NCBI RefSeq assembly: GCF_900105495.1
Contig: NZ_FNTF01000002.1
Location: forward strand, 2,331,501 to 2,395,500
Direction: 5' to 3'
Origin: Pseudomonas frederiksbergensis
Lineage (GTDB): Bacteria > Pseudomonadota > Gammaproteobacteria > Pseudomonadales > Pseudomonadaceae
Length of the DNA stretch: 64,000 nucleotides
Made by a program: the position numbers and the translations under genes. The notes below the pieces were generated by a model. That model searched no databases. It saw only the letters and a list, made by a program, of their open reading frames with translations, and was not told the DNA's origin. Below, piece by piece: positions 38,187 through 46,865 of the stretch (position 1 is its first letter; each line of letters begins with the position of its first letter).

Positions 38187-39299
38187 TTAGATGAGGTGTA
38201 GGTGGTTGTCCCAGAGCCCTGCCGGTAGGTCGAGGGGTTTAGCCACAAGGTTCGTCTGGCGGCAGTCGTAGAACCGGCAGCGTCCTTGACCGGAGGTCAC
38301 GACAAAACCATCGGCTACCGCGCCGACCCCGGCACAATCGGGAAGTGGCGCGTCCAGGCGCACTTCACCGCTGTCCAGGTCCCAGATGAAAAAGCGGTTG
38401 CCCCGTGGCGCGGTCAACGCCACCAGGCGCAGCTCGCTGTGCACCGCAACACTGGCGGTGTAATGCCCCATGGCCTGCAACTGATGCTCAGGCACCGGGA
38501 AGGCCACGAACGGCTGGCCGGGACGCTTGATCGCCAGCAGCTCCGACGACTCGTGAGACGGCCCCATGAACTGCTGACCGGCGACGATGGTGCCGTCGCT
38601 GGCAATCCCCAAATGACGCACGCTGTTCATCGGCTGGGCCAGGGTTTCCTTGCTCAGCAGGGTGCCGTCCCGTTGCATCAGCACCAGGCTCGGTTCCATG
38701 GCGTTGAGGTTCATCTCGACGCGGCTTTCGGCCTCGGTGCGAATGCCGCCGTTGGCCACCACCAGGGTTTCGCCATCGGGCATCCACGACACCTGATGCG
38801 GGCCGACGCCGTGAGTGGAAATCTCGCCGCTGTGCACCAGCCGCTCGCCTTCGAACTTATACACACCGAGCAAGCCGCGACCCGGATCGGAGGTGTCATT
38901 CTCGGTGGCGTACAGCCAGTCGCCGCTCTGGTGAATCACCGCGTGACCGTAGAAATGCCGATCCGGCAGCGAGGTCACGGTTTGCAGCAGCGTGCCGTCG
39001 CGCAGGTCGATCAGGTAACTTTCGGTGCCGGGACGACGGGCGACGAACAGCGCAATCGGCAACGTCGGGTGGTTGATGATGTCGTGGCAGCGCTGGCCGA
39101 CCTGGGTGGCAAACACCCGGGTGCCGTCCAGCCGGTAACCGACGGCATAGTGCTTACCGTCGGTATCGTCCCGCGCCGAGAGCAGCAGCGGGCTTTTGTC
39201 CTTCTGCTTGAACAGCGTCCAGCTGCCCAGTGTCACCGCACCCAGCAGCAAACTACCTAACGTCAGAGCCTGGCGTCGCAGCATGGCACTTGCCCTCAT
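38187..39299 (-). CDS. DUF1513 (β-propeller-like) periplasmic protein
   Basis: 370 residues. The twin Arg near the start (MLRRQALTLGSLLLGA) looks like a Tat-type or simple signal anchor. The rest has repeated WD/NHL-like strands with GHAVIHQSGDWLYATEND and GVGPHQVSWMPDGETL, characteristic of DUF1513. Its start overlaps the stop of the second imelysin gene (TGATG). Last gene of the icmP operon. Its biochemical role is unknown; the context suggests iron acquisition across the envelope. Confidence 0.85.
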   Translation of the reverse strand: MRASAMLRRQALTLGSLLLGAVTLGSWTLFKQKDKSPLLLSARDDTDGKHYAVGYRLDGTRVFATQVGQRCHDIINHPTLPIALFVARRPGTESYLIDLRDGTLLQTVTSLPDRHFYGHAVIHQSGDWLYATENDTSDPGRGLLGVYKFEGERLVHSGEISTHGVGPHQVSWMPDGETLVVANGGIRTEAESRVEMNLNAMEPSLVLMQRDGTLLSKETLAQPMNSVRHLGIASDGTIVAGQQFMGPSHESSELLAIKRPGQPFVAFPVPEHQLQAMGHYTASVAVHSELRLVALTAPRGNRFFIWDLDSGEVRLDAPLPDCAGVGAVADGFVVTSGQGRCRFYDCRQTNLVAKPLDLPAGLWDNHLHLI

Positions 39300-40363
39300 C
39301 AGTCACCGTCGTTGGCGTTGAAGCCCAGCTGGATGCCCAGCGCCTTGGCCAGTTCGCCTTCGTGCAGGCGGTGGACGGCGTTGAGGCTGTCGTAGATGTC
39401 GTTGAGTTGCTGGCGACCGGCATCGTCGTTGAGCATCTCGGTCAGCGAGCGCTGGTTGCTGGCGAACAGTTTCAGGGACGCGGCGTAAGCGGCGTCGATC
39501 TTGTCGGCCAATGGTTTCTGCTCGCTCGGCAACAGACCGCGCAGGCCTTTGTTGTCGACGCCTTCCCACACCGTTTTGGCGGCGGCGAGGCTGGCTTCGA
39601 GGCCGCTCAGGGACGACTGGCTGCGCCATGCATCGGCCTGGAACGGTTGCGGCACCCCCTTGGTCTGACGGCCCATCGGCGTGCCGAGTTTTTTCTTCAG
39701 GCTGTCGAGGGCGGTGACTTGCACACGCAGCAGATCGGCGATGGCTTCGTGGGAATCGGCGTAACGCTGGTTCGGGAATTTGCTCATCTGCGCGAGCATG
39801 CCGTCGGTGTTGTTCCAGCTCTTCAGGATTTCTTCGGCCAGTTGTTTCTGCCGCTCGCCAATCGCGATCAGCAGTGGGCAGTACTTGGCTTTCTGTTCAG
39901 CGTTGGCCACATCAGGCTTGCTGTCGAACAGGATGTATTCGTAGGCGGAAAGGCCTTGAACCACAACGCTCGATTTGGCCAGGGCGGCGGCGTCGATCTG
40001 CGGCTGTGCGCTGACCAGTTGCTCGACCTGACGGCCGACGAGGTTTTTCTTGTCCGGCCAGAACTGCACCTGCCAGGCGCGATTGCCTTCGGCCAGCGGC
40101 CCGATCAGCAATGGTTGCAACTGGGCCCAGGCTTTCTGTGCATGCAGGAAGTCGGCGCGGGCGGTGTCGAGGTTTTCCTTGCCTTCGCAGTAGGCCAGGG
40201 CGCTGACGGCGAGTTGGCGGTCGGCTTCAACCCAGCGCGTGTAGGTCGGCAGGATCACCGACTTGGCGATGGCTGCTGACGTAACGGCCTGCGGATCCTG
40301 CGGCGAACAGGCGCCCAAGGCGAGCGCGGCGAGGCTGGTGAACAACAATTTGGGACGAAACAT
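39299..40363 (-). CDS. Imelysin-family lipoprotein (second imelysin of the operon)
   Basis: 354 residues. The lipoprotein signal has lipobox LGAC (Cys19). Imelysin/peptidase M75 repeats are recognisable (QGLSAYEYILFD in the position of the GxHxxE motif, and SNQRSLTEMLNDD). The usual HxxE pair appears as AYEYILF, i.e. the His is not present, so it differs from IcmP. GGGAGC precedes the ATG. Imelysins such as EfeO/IrpA bind iron-related ligands; a peptidase role is unproven. Confidence 0.82.
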   Translation of the reverse strand: MFRPKLLFTSLAALALGACSPQDPQAVTSAAIAKSVILPTYTRWVEADRQLAVSALAYCEGKENLDTARADFLHAQKAWAQLQPLLIGPLAEGNRAWQVQFWPDKKNLVGRQVEQLVSAQPQIDAAALAKSSVVVQGLSAYEYILFDSKPDVANAEQKAKYCPLLIAIGERQKQLAEEILKSWNNTDGMLAQMSKFPNQRYADSHEAIADLLRVQVTALDSLKKKLGTPMGRQTKGVPQPFQADAWRSQSSLSGLEASLAAAKTVWEGVDNKGLRGLLPSEQKPLADKIDAAYAASLKLFASNQRSLTEMLNDDAGRQQLNDIYDSLNAVHRLHEGELAKALGIQLGFNANDGD

Positions 40364-40389
40364 GTCGGGCTCCCGCTATGGAATACGTA

Positions 40390-41817
40390 TTAAAGGGAAT
40401 TCAAGAACGCCAGCAACGCAGCGCGCTGCTCGGCATTGAAAGACAACACCTGTTGCTGCGCCGCTGTGGCTTCGCCGCCATGCCAAAGCACGGCTTCGAG
40501 CAGATTGCGGGCGCGGCCATCGTGCAGAAACCGGGTGTGGCCACTGACCGCTTGCGTCAGGCCGATGCCCCACAACGGCGGGGTGCGCCAGTCGCGGCCA
40601 CTGGCCTGGAATTCGCTTCGGTGGTCGGCCAGGCCGTCGCCCATGTCATGCAGCAGCAGGTCGCTGTAAGGGCGAATCACTTGATTGGCCAGTTCAGGTT
40701 CTGCGGCATTGGCGGCAGTGGTGTATTTCGGCGTGTGGCAGGACTGGCATCCGGCCTGGAAAAACAGAGTTTTGCCGGCCAGCACCTCGGGGGCGCTGAC
40801 ATCACGGCGGGCCGGGACGGCGAGGTTACGGCTGTAGAACAGCACCAGACGCAGGATGTTGTCGCTGACTTCCGGCTCGCCATCGGCGCCATTGCCGTTG
40901 GGCGCCTGCTTGCAAGCGGTTTGCGCGTCGGTGCAGTCATCGACGGGGCGCAGACGGGTTGTGAGGCCCATATCGCCGGAGAACGCATGAACGTTCTGTT
41001 GATTAAGGTTGGGTTGGCCGGCCTTCCAGCCGAATCGCCCGAGAACGGTTTTTTGTTGCGCGTCATCCCAGACGCGGTTCGGGCGTCCGGCGATCCCGTT
41101 TTTGTCTTTTGCCTGAGCCTCGGCGTTGGCCAGGATCGCCTCGTCGGGGATCGCTTCGAGCAGGCCCAGGCCAATCATCGGCGGTGCGACCCTGGCCGAG
41201 AAACGCGTGTCAGGGTGCATCGGGCCGTAGCCGAGCTGGGTGATCTGCAACGTCGGCTTGCGCAACTCGACTTCGGTGCCGTCCTTGAAGCGAACCGGAA
41301 CGGGCGTGTAATCGACGCGCACTTTGCCTTCCGGCACGACACCCGGCACGGACATGTCCTGCAATTGTCCGCCGTAGACCGGCTCCGGGACTACACCGAG
41401 TTGCTCGATCACTTTGGCATACGCTGGCGTATCGGGAATCGACAGGCGAACCAGCATCGACACGGCGTTCTGTGCATCAGGCGTGGGCGGATGACCGCGG
41501 CCGTCCTTGATGTGGCAGTTCTGGCAAGCGTTGGTGTTGAACAGCGGGCCAAGGCCATCCCGGGCGGTGGTGGTCGACGGGGCGATCACCCAGGGATTTC
41601 GGAAAAAGCTGTTGCCGACACTGAAATCCACGCGCCGTGACGGCGGCAGGTTGGCGGACGGCAGGGAAAATGCGTTCTGATCGGTCTTGCGCACGGTTGC
41701 GCTGCCACCGGACCGGGCTTCACCGGGTTCGGCCTCGGTAAAACGCGGGACGTCATCGCAGGCACTCAGGCCCAGGGCCAGCAACAGTGCGGACAAGCGA
41801 AGAGGCAGCGAGGGCAT
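40390..41817 (-). CDS. DUF1111 dihaem c-type cytochrome (putative thiol oxidoreductase/peroxidase)
   Basis: 475-residue lipoprotein (lipobox LSAC, Cys20). Two c-haem sites are visible: C98-QN-C101-H102 and a CQSCH motif near 370. The second domain also has the LHDGRARNLLEAVLWHGGEA block typical of DUF1111 proteins, which are related to MauG/cytochrome-c peroxidases. It sits between the two imelysin genes, suggesting a redox step in handling iron at the outer membrane or in the periplasm. Start at 41817 with AGGA upstream. Confidence 0.87.
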   Translation of the reverse strand: MPSLPLRLSALLLALGLSACDDVPRFTEAEPGEARSGGSATVRKTDQNAFSLPSANLPPSRRVDFSVGNSFFRNPWVIAPSTTTARDGLGPLFNTNACQNCHIKDGRGHPPTPDAQNAVSMLVRLSIPDTPAYAKVIEQLGVVPEPVYGGQLQDMSVPGVVPEGKVRVDYTPVPVRFKDGTEVELRKPTLQITQLGYGPMHPDTRFSARVAPPMIGLGLLEAIPDEAILANAEAQAKDKNGIAGRPNRVWDDAQQKTVLGRFGWKAGQPNLNQQNVHAFSGDMGLTTRLRPVDDCTDAQTACKQAPNGNGADGEPEVSDNILRLVLFYSRNLAVPARRDVSAPEVLAGKTLFFQAGCQSCHTPKYTTAANAAEPELANQVIRPYSDLLLHDMGDGLADHRSEFQASGRDWRTPPLWGIGLTQAVSGHTRFLHDGRARNLLEAVLWHGGEATAAQQQVLSFNAEQRAALLAFLNSL

Positions 41818-41914
41818 CAGACATCCTGCAAGACGAGCAAAACAAGGGCGCAAAGTCTAACAGGGCAGGGGAGATTGAATAAGAGGAATTATCGTTTGGT
41901 TGATGTAGCGCACT

Positions 41915-42025
41915 GATCGTTCCCACGCTCTGCGTGGGAATGCCTCTACGGACGCTCCGCGTTCGGCTCTGGATGGGACGCGGAGCGTCCCGGGCTGCAT
42001 ACCCACGCAGAGCGTGGGAACGATC
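41915..42025. repeat. REP family A copy 2
   Basis: Same 111-bp layout as the copy at 33632 but with inner arms GGACGCTCCGCG / CGCGGAGCGTCC. It lies inside the operon, between icmP and the DUF1111 gene. Confidence 0.9.
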
Positions 42026-42046
42026 GGCACTCAAAAATCAGGAATG

Positions 42047-42074
42047 AAAAAGGCGACCCGAGGGTCGCCTTTTT
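42047..42074 (-). terminator. Intra-operon hairpin after icmP
   Basis: AAAAAGGCGACCC / GGGTCGCCTTTTT, 13 nt after the icmP stop. On the minus strand it ends in a T-run, so it should terminate most icmP transcripts and leave lower read-through into the DUF1111 gene. Confidence 0.8.
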
Positions 42075-42086
42075 ATTCAGCGTTGA

Positions 42087-43421
42087 TCAGAACTCGTGAT
42101 CAGCGTTGTCCGGGTTCAGGTCACTGATGCCCAGTTTGCCAGCGGCGGCTTCGATCGAACCGGTCTGCTTGACCAGGGAAGCGATAGCGTCACGGACGAT
42201 CTGGTTGCCAGCGGTGTTGCCGGCGGCGATCAACTGGTCGTAGTGCTCACCCTTGTTGGCGTGATCGACGATGACCTGCATCTTGGCTTCGGTCGCCGCC
42301 AGGTCGGCTTTCAGCGCGGTGTCGGCAGCCGGGTCAGCCTTGGCTACCAGGGACGACAGGCTGGCGCCAGTCATTTTGGTGCCGTCGACGCGGGTGTATT
42401 CGCCCAGGTACACGTTACGAATGCCTTTGGCATCGTAGAACTGCGAATTGTGGGTGTTGTCGCTGAAGCAGTCGTGTTCGTCTTCCGGCGAGTTGGCTTC
42501 CAGGGAAACCTTCATGCGCTCGCCCGCCAGTTCGCCCAGGGACAGGCTGCCCATGCCGAACAGCATTTTGCGCAGGCCGGATTCAGCTGGCTCGGCTTCC
42601 AGGGTGGCGCGGTAGTTGTCGGCCACTTTAGGCTTCCAGTTACCGACCATTTCTTCCAGGTCGCTGACCAGCAGTTGGGTCACGGACTTCAGGTAAGCGC
42701 GGCGACGATCGTTATGCCCGCCGGTTGCGCCTTTGCCTTCCAGGTAGTCGGAAGCTGGACGGTTGCCGGCGCCAGGGCCGGTGCCGTTCAGGTCCTGGCC
42801 CCAGAGCAGGAATTCGATGGCGTGGTAGCCGGTGGCAACGTTAGCTTCGGAACCTCCGAGCTCGTTCAGGCTCGCGAGTTTTGCCGGGGTAATGTCTTTC
42901 ACGTCGATCTTGTCTTCGCCGACCTGAACCTGGGTGTTGGCGATGATGTTGGCCGTGGCGCCCGGGTTACCCAGTGCGTGCTCGTAGGATTTGTCGACGT
43001 AGTCGATCAGGCCTTCGTCCAGTGGCCAGGCGTTCACCTGACCTTCCCAGTCGTCGATGATGGTGTTGCCGAAGCGGAACACTTCGCTCTGCAGGTAAGG
43101 AACGCGGGCAGCGATCCAGGCAGCCTTGGCCGCTTTCAGGGTGTCGGCGTTCGGCTTGGCGAGGAAGGCGTCGACGGCGGATTGCAGGGTCTTCGCGGTA
43201 GATTCGGCATCGCTGTAGACGGCGAAGACGATGTCGGCGTAATGCGCGACAACGGCTTTGGCGGCGGCTTCGTCGACTTTGCTGACAGCGGCGGGTGCAA
43301 CAGCCGGGGCCGTGGTGCTGGCGGCCGGCGCAGCGACAGCTTTGTCTTTGCCTTCGCCACAACCGGCGAGGGAAATAGCGATGGCCAACAGACTGGCGGT
43401 AGCCAGAGGCATACGAATCAT
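42087..43421 (-). CDS. icmP: Imelysin-family protein IcmP
   Basis: 444-residue lipoprotein (lipobox LAGC after MIRMPLATASLLAIAIS). An Ala-rich linker precedes two imelysin repeats, with the M75 GxHxxE motif intact in GYHAIEFLLWGQDL. It matches the P. aeruginosa insulin-cleaving outer-membrane protein PA4370 in sequence type and neighbours. ATG 43421 is chosen because an AGGA lies ~9 nt upstream; ATG 43430 is possible. A palindromic Fur-like box lies 58-82 nt upstream. Confidence 0.88.
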   Translation of the reverse strand: MIRMPLATASLLAIAISLAGCGEGKDKAVAAPAASTTAPAVAPAAVSKVDEAAAKAVVAHYADIVFAVYSDAESTAKTLQSAVDAFLAKPNADTLKAAKAAWIAARVPYLQSEVFRFGNTIIDDWEGQVNAWPLDEGLIDYVDKSYEHALGNPGATANIIANTQVQVGEDKIDVKDITPAKLASLNELGGSEANVATGYHAIEFLLWGQDLNGTGPGAGNRPASDYLEGKGATGGHNDRRRAYLKSVTQLLVSDLEEMVGNWKPKVADNYRATLEAEPAESGLRKMLFGMGSLSLGELAGERMKVSLEANSPEDEHDCFSDNTHNSQFYDAKGIRNVYLGEYTRVDGTKMTGASLSSLVAKADPAADTALKADLAATEAKMQVIVDHANKGEHYDQLIAAGNTAGNQIVRDAIASLVKQTGSIEAAAGKLGISDLNPDNADHEF

Positions 43422-43478
43422 GGCGAACATCCTGCTTCGAGAGGGGGTTGAAGGCGCAGCAAGCGCGCAAAACTGCGA

Positions 43479-43503
43479 CATAATGCAAATCTTTCGCATT
43501 ATC
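43479..43503 (-). promoter_or_regulatory. Fur-box-like palindrome upstream of icmP
   Basis: CATAATGC and GCATTATC arms with a 9-bp centre. Two overlapping 19-bp windows match the Fur consensus at 12-13 of 19 positions by hand count, as in overlapping Fur dimer sites. It lies 58 nt upstream of the icmP start. Confidence 0.6.
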
Positions 43504-43568
43504 TGTAAAGGGTTGTACCTGGAAATATTTCTTATTCAGGGGGGAGTTGTGTCGTGGATCAAGAGCAC

Positions 43569-43615
43569 GCAGCCTTGTTTCACTCGACAGCTGCTACAGA
43601 GTGAAACGAGGCTGC
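43569..43615. terminator. Long hairpin after bifA (repeat-derived)
   Basis: GCAGCCTTGTTTCACTC / GAGTGAAACGAGGCTGC stem of ~17 bp enclosing an ACAGCTGCTACA loop. It is related in sequence to the repeat at 60371-60473 and lies 14 nt beyond the bifA stop. Confidence 0.65.
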
Positions 43616-43629
43616 GTTCTTTTGATCTT

Positions 43630-45681
43630 CTACAAAATAGCCGCGTTACTGCGCTGGGCCTGTTTCAGATACGCACTCAATTCCCGCGCCGGCAGCGGCT
43701 TGCTGTAGAGATAGCCCTGACCTTCGTGACAGCCCTCGGAAATGATGTAGGCCTCTTGCTCGGGGGTTTCCACGCCCTCGGCAATCACCTGCATGCCCAG
43801 GCTCTTGCCCAACTGGATGATGGCCCGAACGATGGTCGCGTCGTCGTCGTCATCGAGCAGGTCCTGAACGAAGCTCTTGTCGATCTTGATCTTGTCCAGC
43901 GGCAGGCTTTTCAGATAGCTCAATGACGAATAACCGGTGCCGAAATCGTCGATCGCGATCAGCGCACCGGAGCGGCGCAGGCTCAGCAGATGCTGGGCGG
44001 CCGTGCTGATGTCTTCCATCAGGCCGGTTTCGGTGACTTCCAGCTCCAGGCTGCGCGGTGGCAGGCGATACATCTGCAGCAGGTTGTTGACCACCCGTGG
44101 CAACTCGGCGTGGTGCAGCTGCACCGTGGACAGATTCACCGCCATGCGCAGGTCGACGAAACCCTGGTCATGCCAGTCGCGCAGTTGCTTGCACGCCTGA
44201 TCCAGCACCCATTCGCCGATGGCGATGATGGTGCCGTTTTGCTCGGCCAAAGGGATGAACAAGTCCGGCGGAACCAGCCCGTGCTCGGGATGCTGCCAGC
44301 GAATCAGCGCCTCGACACCCACCACCCGGTGATCGCGATAGCTGATCTGCGGCTGGTAGACGAGGTAGAACTGGCCACGGACCAAGGCGTCGCGCAGGTC
44401 TTTTTCCAACTCGCGACGGCGGCGCATCTCGGTGTCGACGCTGGCGATATAGAACTGATAACGGTTGCGCGAGCGAGTCTTGGCCAGGGTCATGGTCTGC
44501 TCGGCTTTTTGCAGCAGTTTCTCGGTGCTGTCACCGTCCTCGGGGAACAGGGTGATGCCGATGGTGGCGCGCAGGCGAATCTCCTGATGATCGAGGGCAA
44601 ATGCCGCTTCCAGGTCATCGAGAATGCTTTGGGCCAGTTCGGCCGCTTCGTAGGGTTGTTCGATGTCGGCCTGAACCAGGGCGAACTGGTCGCCGCCGAG
44701 GCGGGCGAGGGCGCCAAGGCGTCCGCTGTGCGCTCGCAGCCGATCGGCCAGGGCCAGCAGCAGTTGGTCGCCGGTCTGGTAGCTGAATTGTTCGTTGATG
44801 CCCTTGAAGTCGTCCAGGCCAACCACCAATACCGCGACGCGACGCTGCAACTTGCCGGCGTCTACCAGGATTTTGTCCAGTTGCTGCTGTAGTTGCTGGC
44901 GGTTCGGCAGACCAGTGAGGAAGTCGTACTGGGCCATGCGAAGCAGGCTGTTTTCCGCTTCGTGACGCAAATGGGTGTTGCGCTCGATGGACTCGAGCAA
45001 CTGGTTGGCGGTGTTGATCCAGATCCCCAATTCGTTCTTTTCATGCCCCTTGAGCAGCGGGATCTTGTGTTCGCTGGGGCGATCCGGATTGATTTCCGTG
45101 AGGTGTTCGATGATCCGCGACAGCGGCTTGGTCAGCAGCCAGTGATAGACCAGGTACAGCACCAGCCCCATGGCCATCGCACGCAACACGCCGGAGATGA
45201 AGATGATCACCGAATTGACGATGAAGCCCTGGCCATAGGTGGCGGTGTCGAGGGTGATGTTCAAGTCGCCGTAATACTCGCTGTAAGGACCGCGACCCAC
45301 CAGTTGGGTGGTGAAGGTGCGTTCCTTGCCGAGGATCAGGTCGGTCAGCCAGCGACTGTCGGAGTGCTGCAGCTCGCGAGACTTTTGCGCGAGCATGGCT
45401 TCGTTGGGATGGCCGATGGAGGCCTTGCGCACAGCGTCGTCCTGAAACAGGCCTTCGATCACTTGCATACCCATTTCCCGGTCCAGGCTGTAGACGGCCT
45501 GTGTCGAGGGGTCGCGGAACATGTCGAGGATGCGCTGGGCATCGCTGGCCACGGCCTGGCGCGTTTTGTAGGCATCGAAAACGATCTGCGCGCAGCTCAA
45601 GACCACGCCTACGATCAATGCCGAAAGGAGCACGACCCGGAGCAACTTCACCGACAAGCTGTTCTTGAGTTCCAGCTTCAA
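43630..45681 (-). CDS. bifA: c-di-GMP phosphodiesterase BifA (degenerate GGDEF plus EAL)
   Basis: 683 residues. Membrane helices at about 14-34 and 160-182 enclose a periplasmic sensor region. A HAMP-like linker is followed by a GGDEF domain with the variant site GGDQF (near 330) and an EAL domain with intact EALIRW, ETGLM, DDFGTGYSSL and E-G-VE motifs. GGDQF plus active EAL is the BifA signature; BifA lowers c-di-GMP, inhibiting biofilm and allowing swarming in P. aeruginosa. The neighbours (icmP, sodB) match PA4367. Confidence 0.92.
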   Translation of the reverse strand: MKLELKNSLSVKLLRVVLLSALIVGVVLSCAQIVFDAYKTRQAVASDAQRILDMFRDPSTQAVYSLDREMGMQVIEGLFQDDAVRKASIGHPNEAMLAQKSRELQHSDSRWLTDLILGKERTFTTQLVGRGPYSEYYGDLNITLDTATYGQGFIVNSVIIFISGVLRAMAMGLVLYLVYHWLLTKPLSRIIEHLTEINPDRPSEHKIPLLKGHEKNELGIWINTANQLLESIERNTHLRHEAENSLLRMAQYDFLTGLPNRQQLQQQLDKILVDAGKLQRRVAVLVVGLDDFKGINEQFSYQTGDQLLLALADRLRAHSGRLGALARLGGDQFALVQADIEQPYEAAELAQSILDDLEAAFALDHQEIRLRATIGITLFPEDGDSTEKLLQKAEQTMTLAKTRSRNRYQFYIASVDTEMRRRRELEKDLRDALVRGQFYLVYQPQISYRDHRVVGVEALIRWQHPEHGLVPPDLFIPLAEQNGTIIAIGEWVLDQACKQLRDWHDQGFVDLRMAVNLSTVQLHHAELPRVVNNLLQMYRLPPRSLELEVTETGLMEDISTAAQHLLSLRRSGALIAIDDFGTGYSSLSYLKSLPLDKIKIDKSFVQDLLDDDDDATIVRAIIQLGKSLGMQVIAEGVETPEQEAYIISEGCHEGQGYLYSKPLPARELSAYLKQAQRSNAAIL

Positions 45682-46425
45682 AGAGTCATTCCTTGTTCCG
45701 TGCGGGTAGCGTCAAGTTGCCATGAGTATTGGCAATCCGGTGATGGCAGTCAAAGGGACAATCAATCCCATGGGGTTTTGTTTGTAGCTTGGCTGAAATG
45801 CTGTGGTTAGGAGTGTTTGGCTATTCGTACTGTGTCGGTTGTCGGGGTCTTCAACTTGAGGGGGCTCGGGACATATTTTCCGTTTGGTTGATGTTAGACG
45901 GCTGTGGCGTTGGGGCAAGGGGCTGAAGTCTGGTTTCATTGTGGGAAATCGGCCTGGTTTCTGCTGGTGTACATATTCATTTCTACGGTAACGGCCACTT
46001 AGGGTTTCCCCCTTACGGCGAGTGCATGCAGGTTTGCTTTTTTGCTTTTGTAGGAGCATGGCTTGCCCGCGATGGCGGCCGCAAAGGCAACGGATGCGTT
46101 CGTTGAAACAGCGGTAAAAAAACCAGACCTTTCCCACGAGGTTTTCAGGTTGCCCGTAGGAAGCGGGTTCAATAACCTTTTGGCTGTCGCTGAAAATCAG
46201 CGATCGGGTGTGAGATCCCCGTCTAAGCAATTGGAAACCAGCGCTAGGCCCTCCATAATTGCCGCCAGCTCCAGGCTGTCAGCAATTGCTTTATGGCGGC
46301 TGTGTGCGGGCGGACTTCGGTCCGGCCGGGTTCCTTTTGCCGGTGATCTCACCCTGCACATAGCTGCCACCTCTTTTTCGAGTGAGATCGGGAATCGATG
46401 GCTCTAAACTCAAAAGGAAATGTAA
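45682..46425. other. Intergenic region bifA / DUF6124 gene
   Basis: 744 bp between divergent genes. The left part carries the bifA promoter. Around 46046-46078 there is a solitary REP half (TTGTAGGAGCATGGCTTGCCC…). The segment 46290-46375 looks like a structured leader and is listed separately. The 114-codon open frame at 46063-46407 runs through both and lacks coding character. Confidence 0.55.
46290..46375 (+). ncRNA. Putative structured leader or small RNA upstream of the DUF6124 gene
   Basis: It contains CGGAC-TTCG-GTCCG, a five-pair stem capped by a UUCG tetraloop (46311-46324), then further CCGG-type pairings. To my memory a very similar GGCGGACTTCGGTCCGGCC block precedes DUF6124 genes in many Pseudomonas genomes. 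The segment ends ~50 nt before the GTG start. Whether it is a leader, a terminator or an sRNA cannot be told from sequence. Confidence 0.4.
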
Positions 46426-46692
46426 GTGGATAAATTAATCCCCGATCCCCCCTTCAACACCACCCAATCCAATAATCCCAGAACCATGTTCATGATCGCC
46501 CCCGACATGGACACCGAAACCCTCCTGGCCCACGCCTGTGAGTCATTGGCCTCGGCAAGTGTTCTGGCCAGCGATTTCGCCACCAACCTGAGCGGCTCCC
46601 AGCGCAGTACGGCGTTGGCCATTGCGCAGATCGTCATGTTGGCGGACCTTGCCGTGAATAGGGCTTTGGATATCGTCGACCCACAGGACTAG
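46426..46692 (+). CDS. DUF6124 (ex-DUF3077) family protein
   Basis: 88 residues. The family start (MDKLIPDPP, usually MxKITPNPP) is followed by a disordered N-third and a helical core DTETLLAHACESLASASVLASDFA…ALAIAQIVMLADLAVNRALD. It has no signal peptide. Proteins of this family are nearly confined to Pseudomonas and often occur in several copies per genome; no function is established. Start codon GTG with AAGGAAA 6 nt upstream. Confidence 0.8.
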   Translation: MDKLIPDPPFNTTQSNNPRTMFMIAPDMDTETLLAHACESLASASVLASDFATNLSGSQRSTALAIAQIVMLADLAVNRALDIVDPQD

Positions 46693-46733
46693 GCGTTCAG
46701 TCAGTTCTACCGCGTCATCGTTCTTCGCGAGCA

Positions 46734-46787
46734 AGCCCGCTCCCACAGGTACAGCGGTGTCCTTGTGGGAGCGGGCTTGCTCGCGAA
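46734..46787. repeat. REP hairpin, TGTGGGAGC family
   Basis: TTCGCGAGCAAGCCCGCTCC and GGAGCGGGCTTGCTCGCGAA arms around a ~15-nt centre; 41 nt after the DUF6124 stop. Confidence 0.85.
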
Positions 46788-46821
46788 GGCGGCCGCCCAG
46801 GCACCACATTTCCACCGCCCA

Positions 46822-46853
46822 TAAAAAAACCCGACCTAAGCCGGGTTTTTTCT
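46822..46853. terminator. Terminator after sodB
   Basis: AAAAAAACCCG…CGGGTTTTTT hairpin 12 nt beyond the sodB stop; symmetrical, so usable in both directions. Confidence 0.82.
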
Positions 46854-46865
46854 TGGGCATCGATC

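Noticed and set aside
39299..40363. Second imelysin as a broken duplicate of icmP
   Set aside because: It has its own lipoprotein signal, full length, a good ribosome-binding site and no frameshift, so it is a divergent paralogue rather than a pseudogene.
46063..46407. 114-codon open frame upstream of the DUF6124 gene
   Set aside because: No ribosome-binding site, runs through a REP half and the structured leader, and shows no family resemblance.
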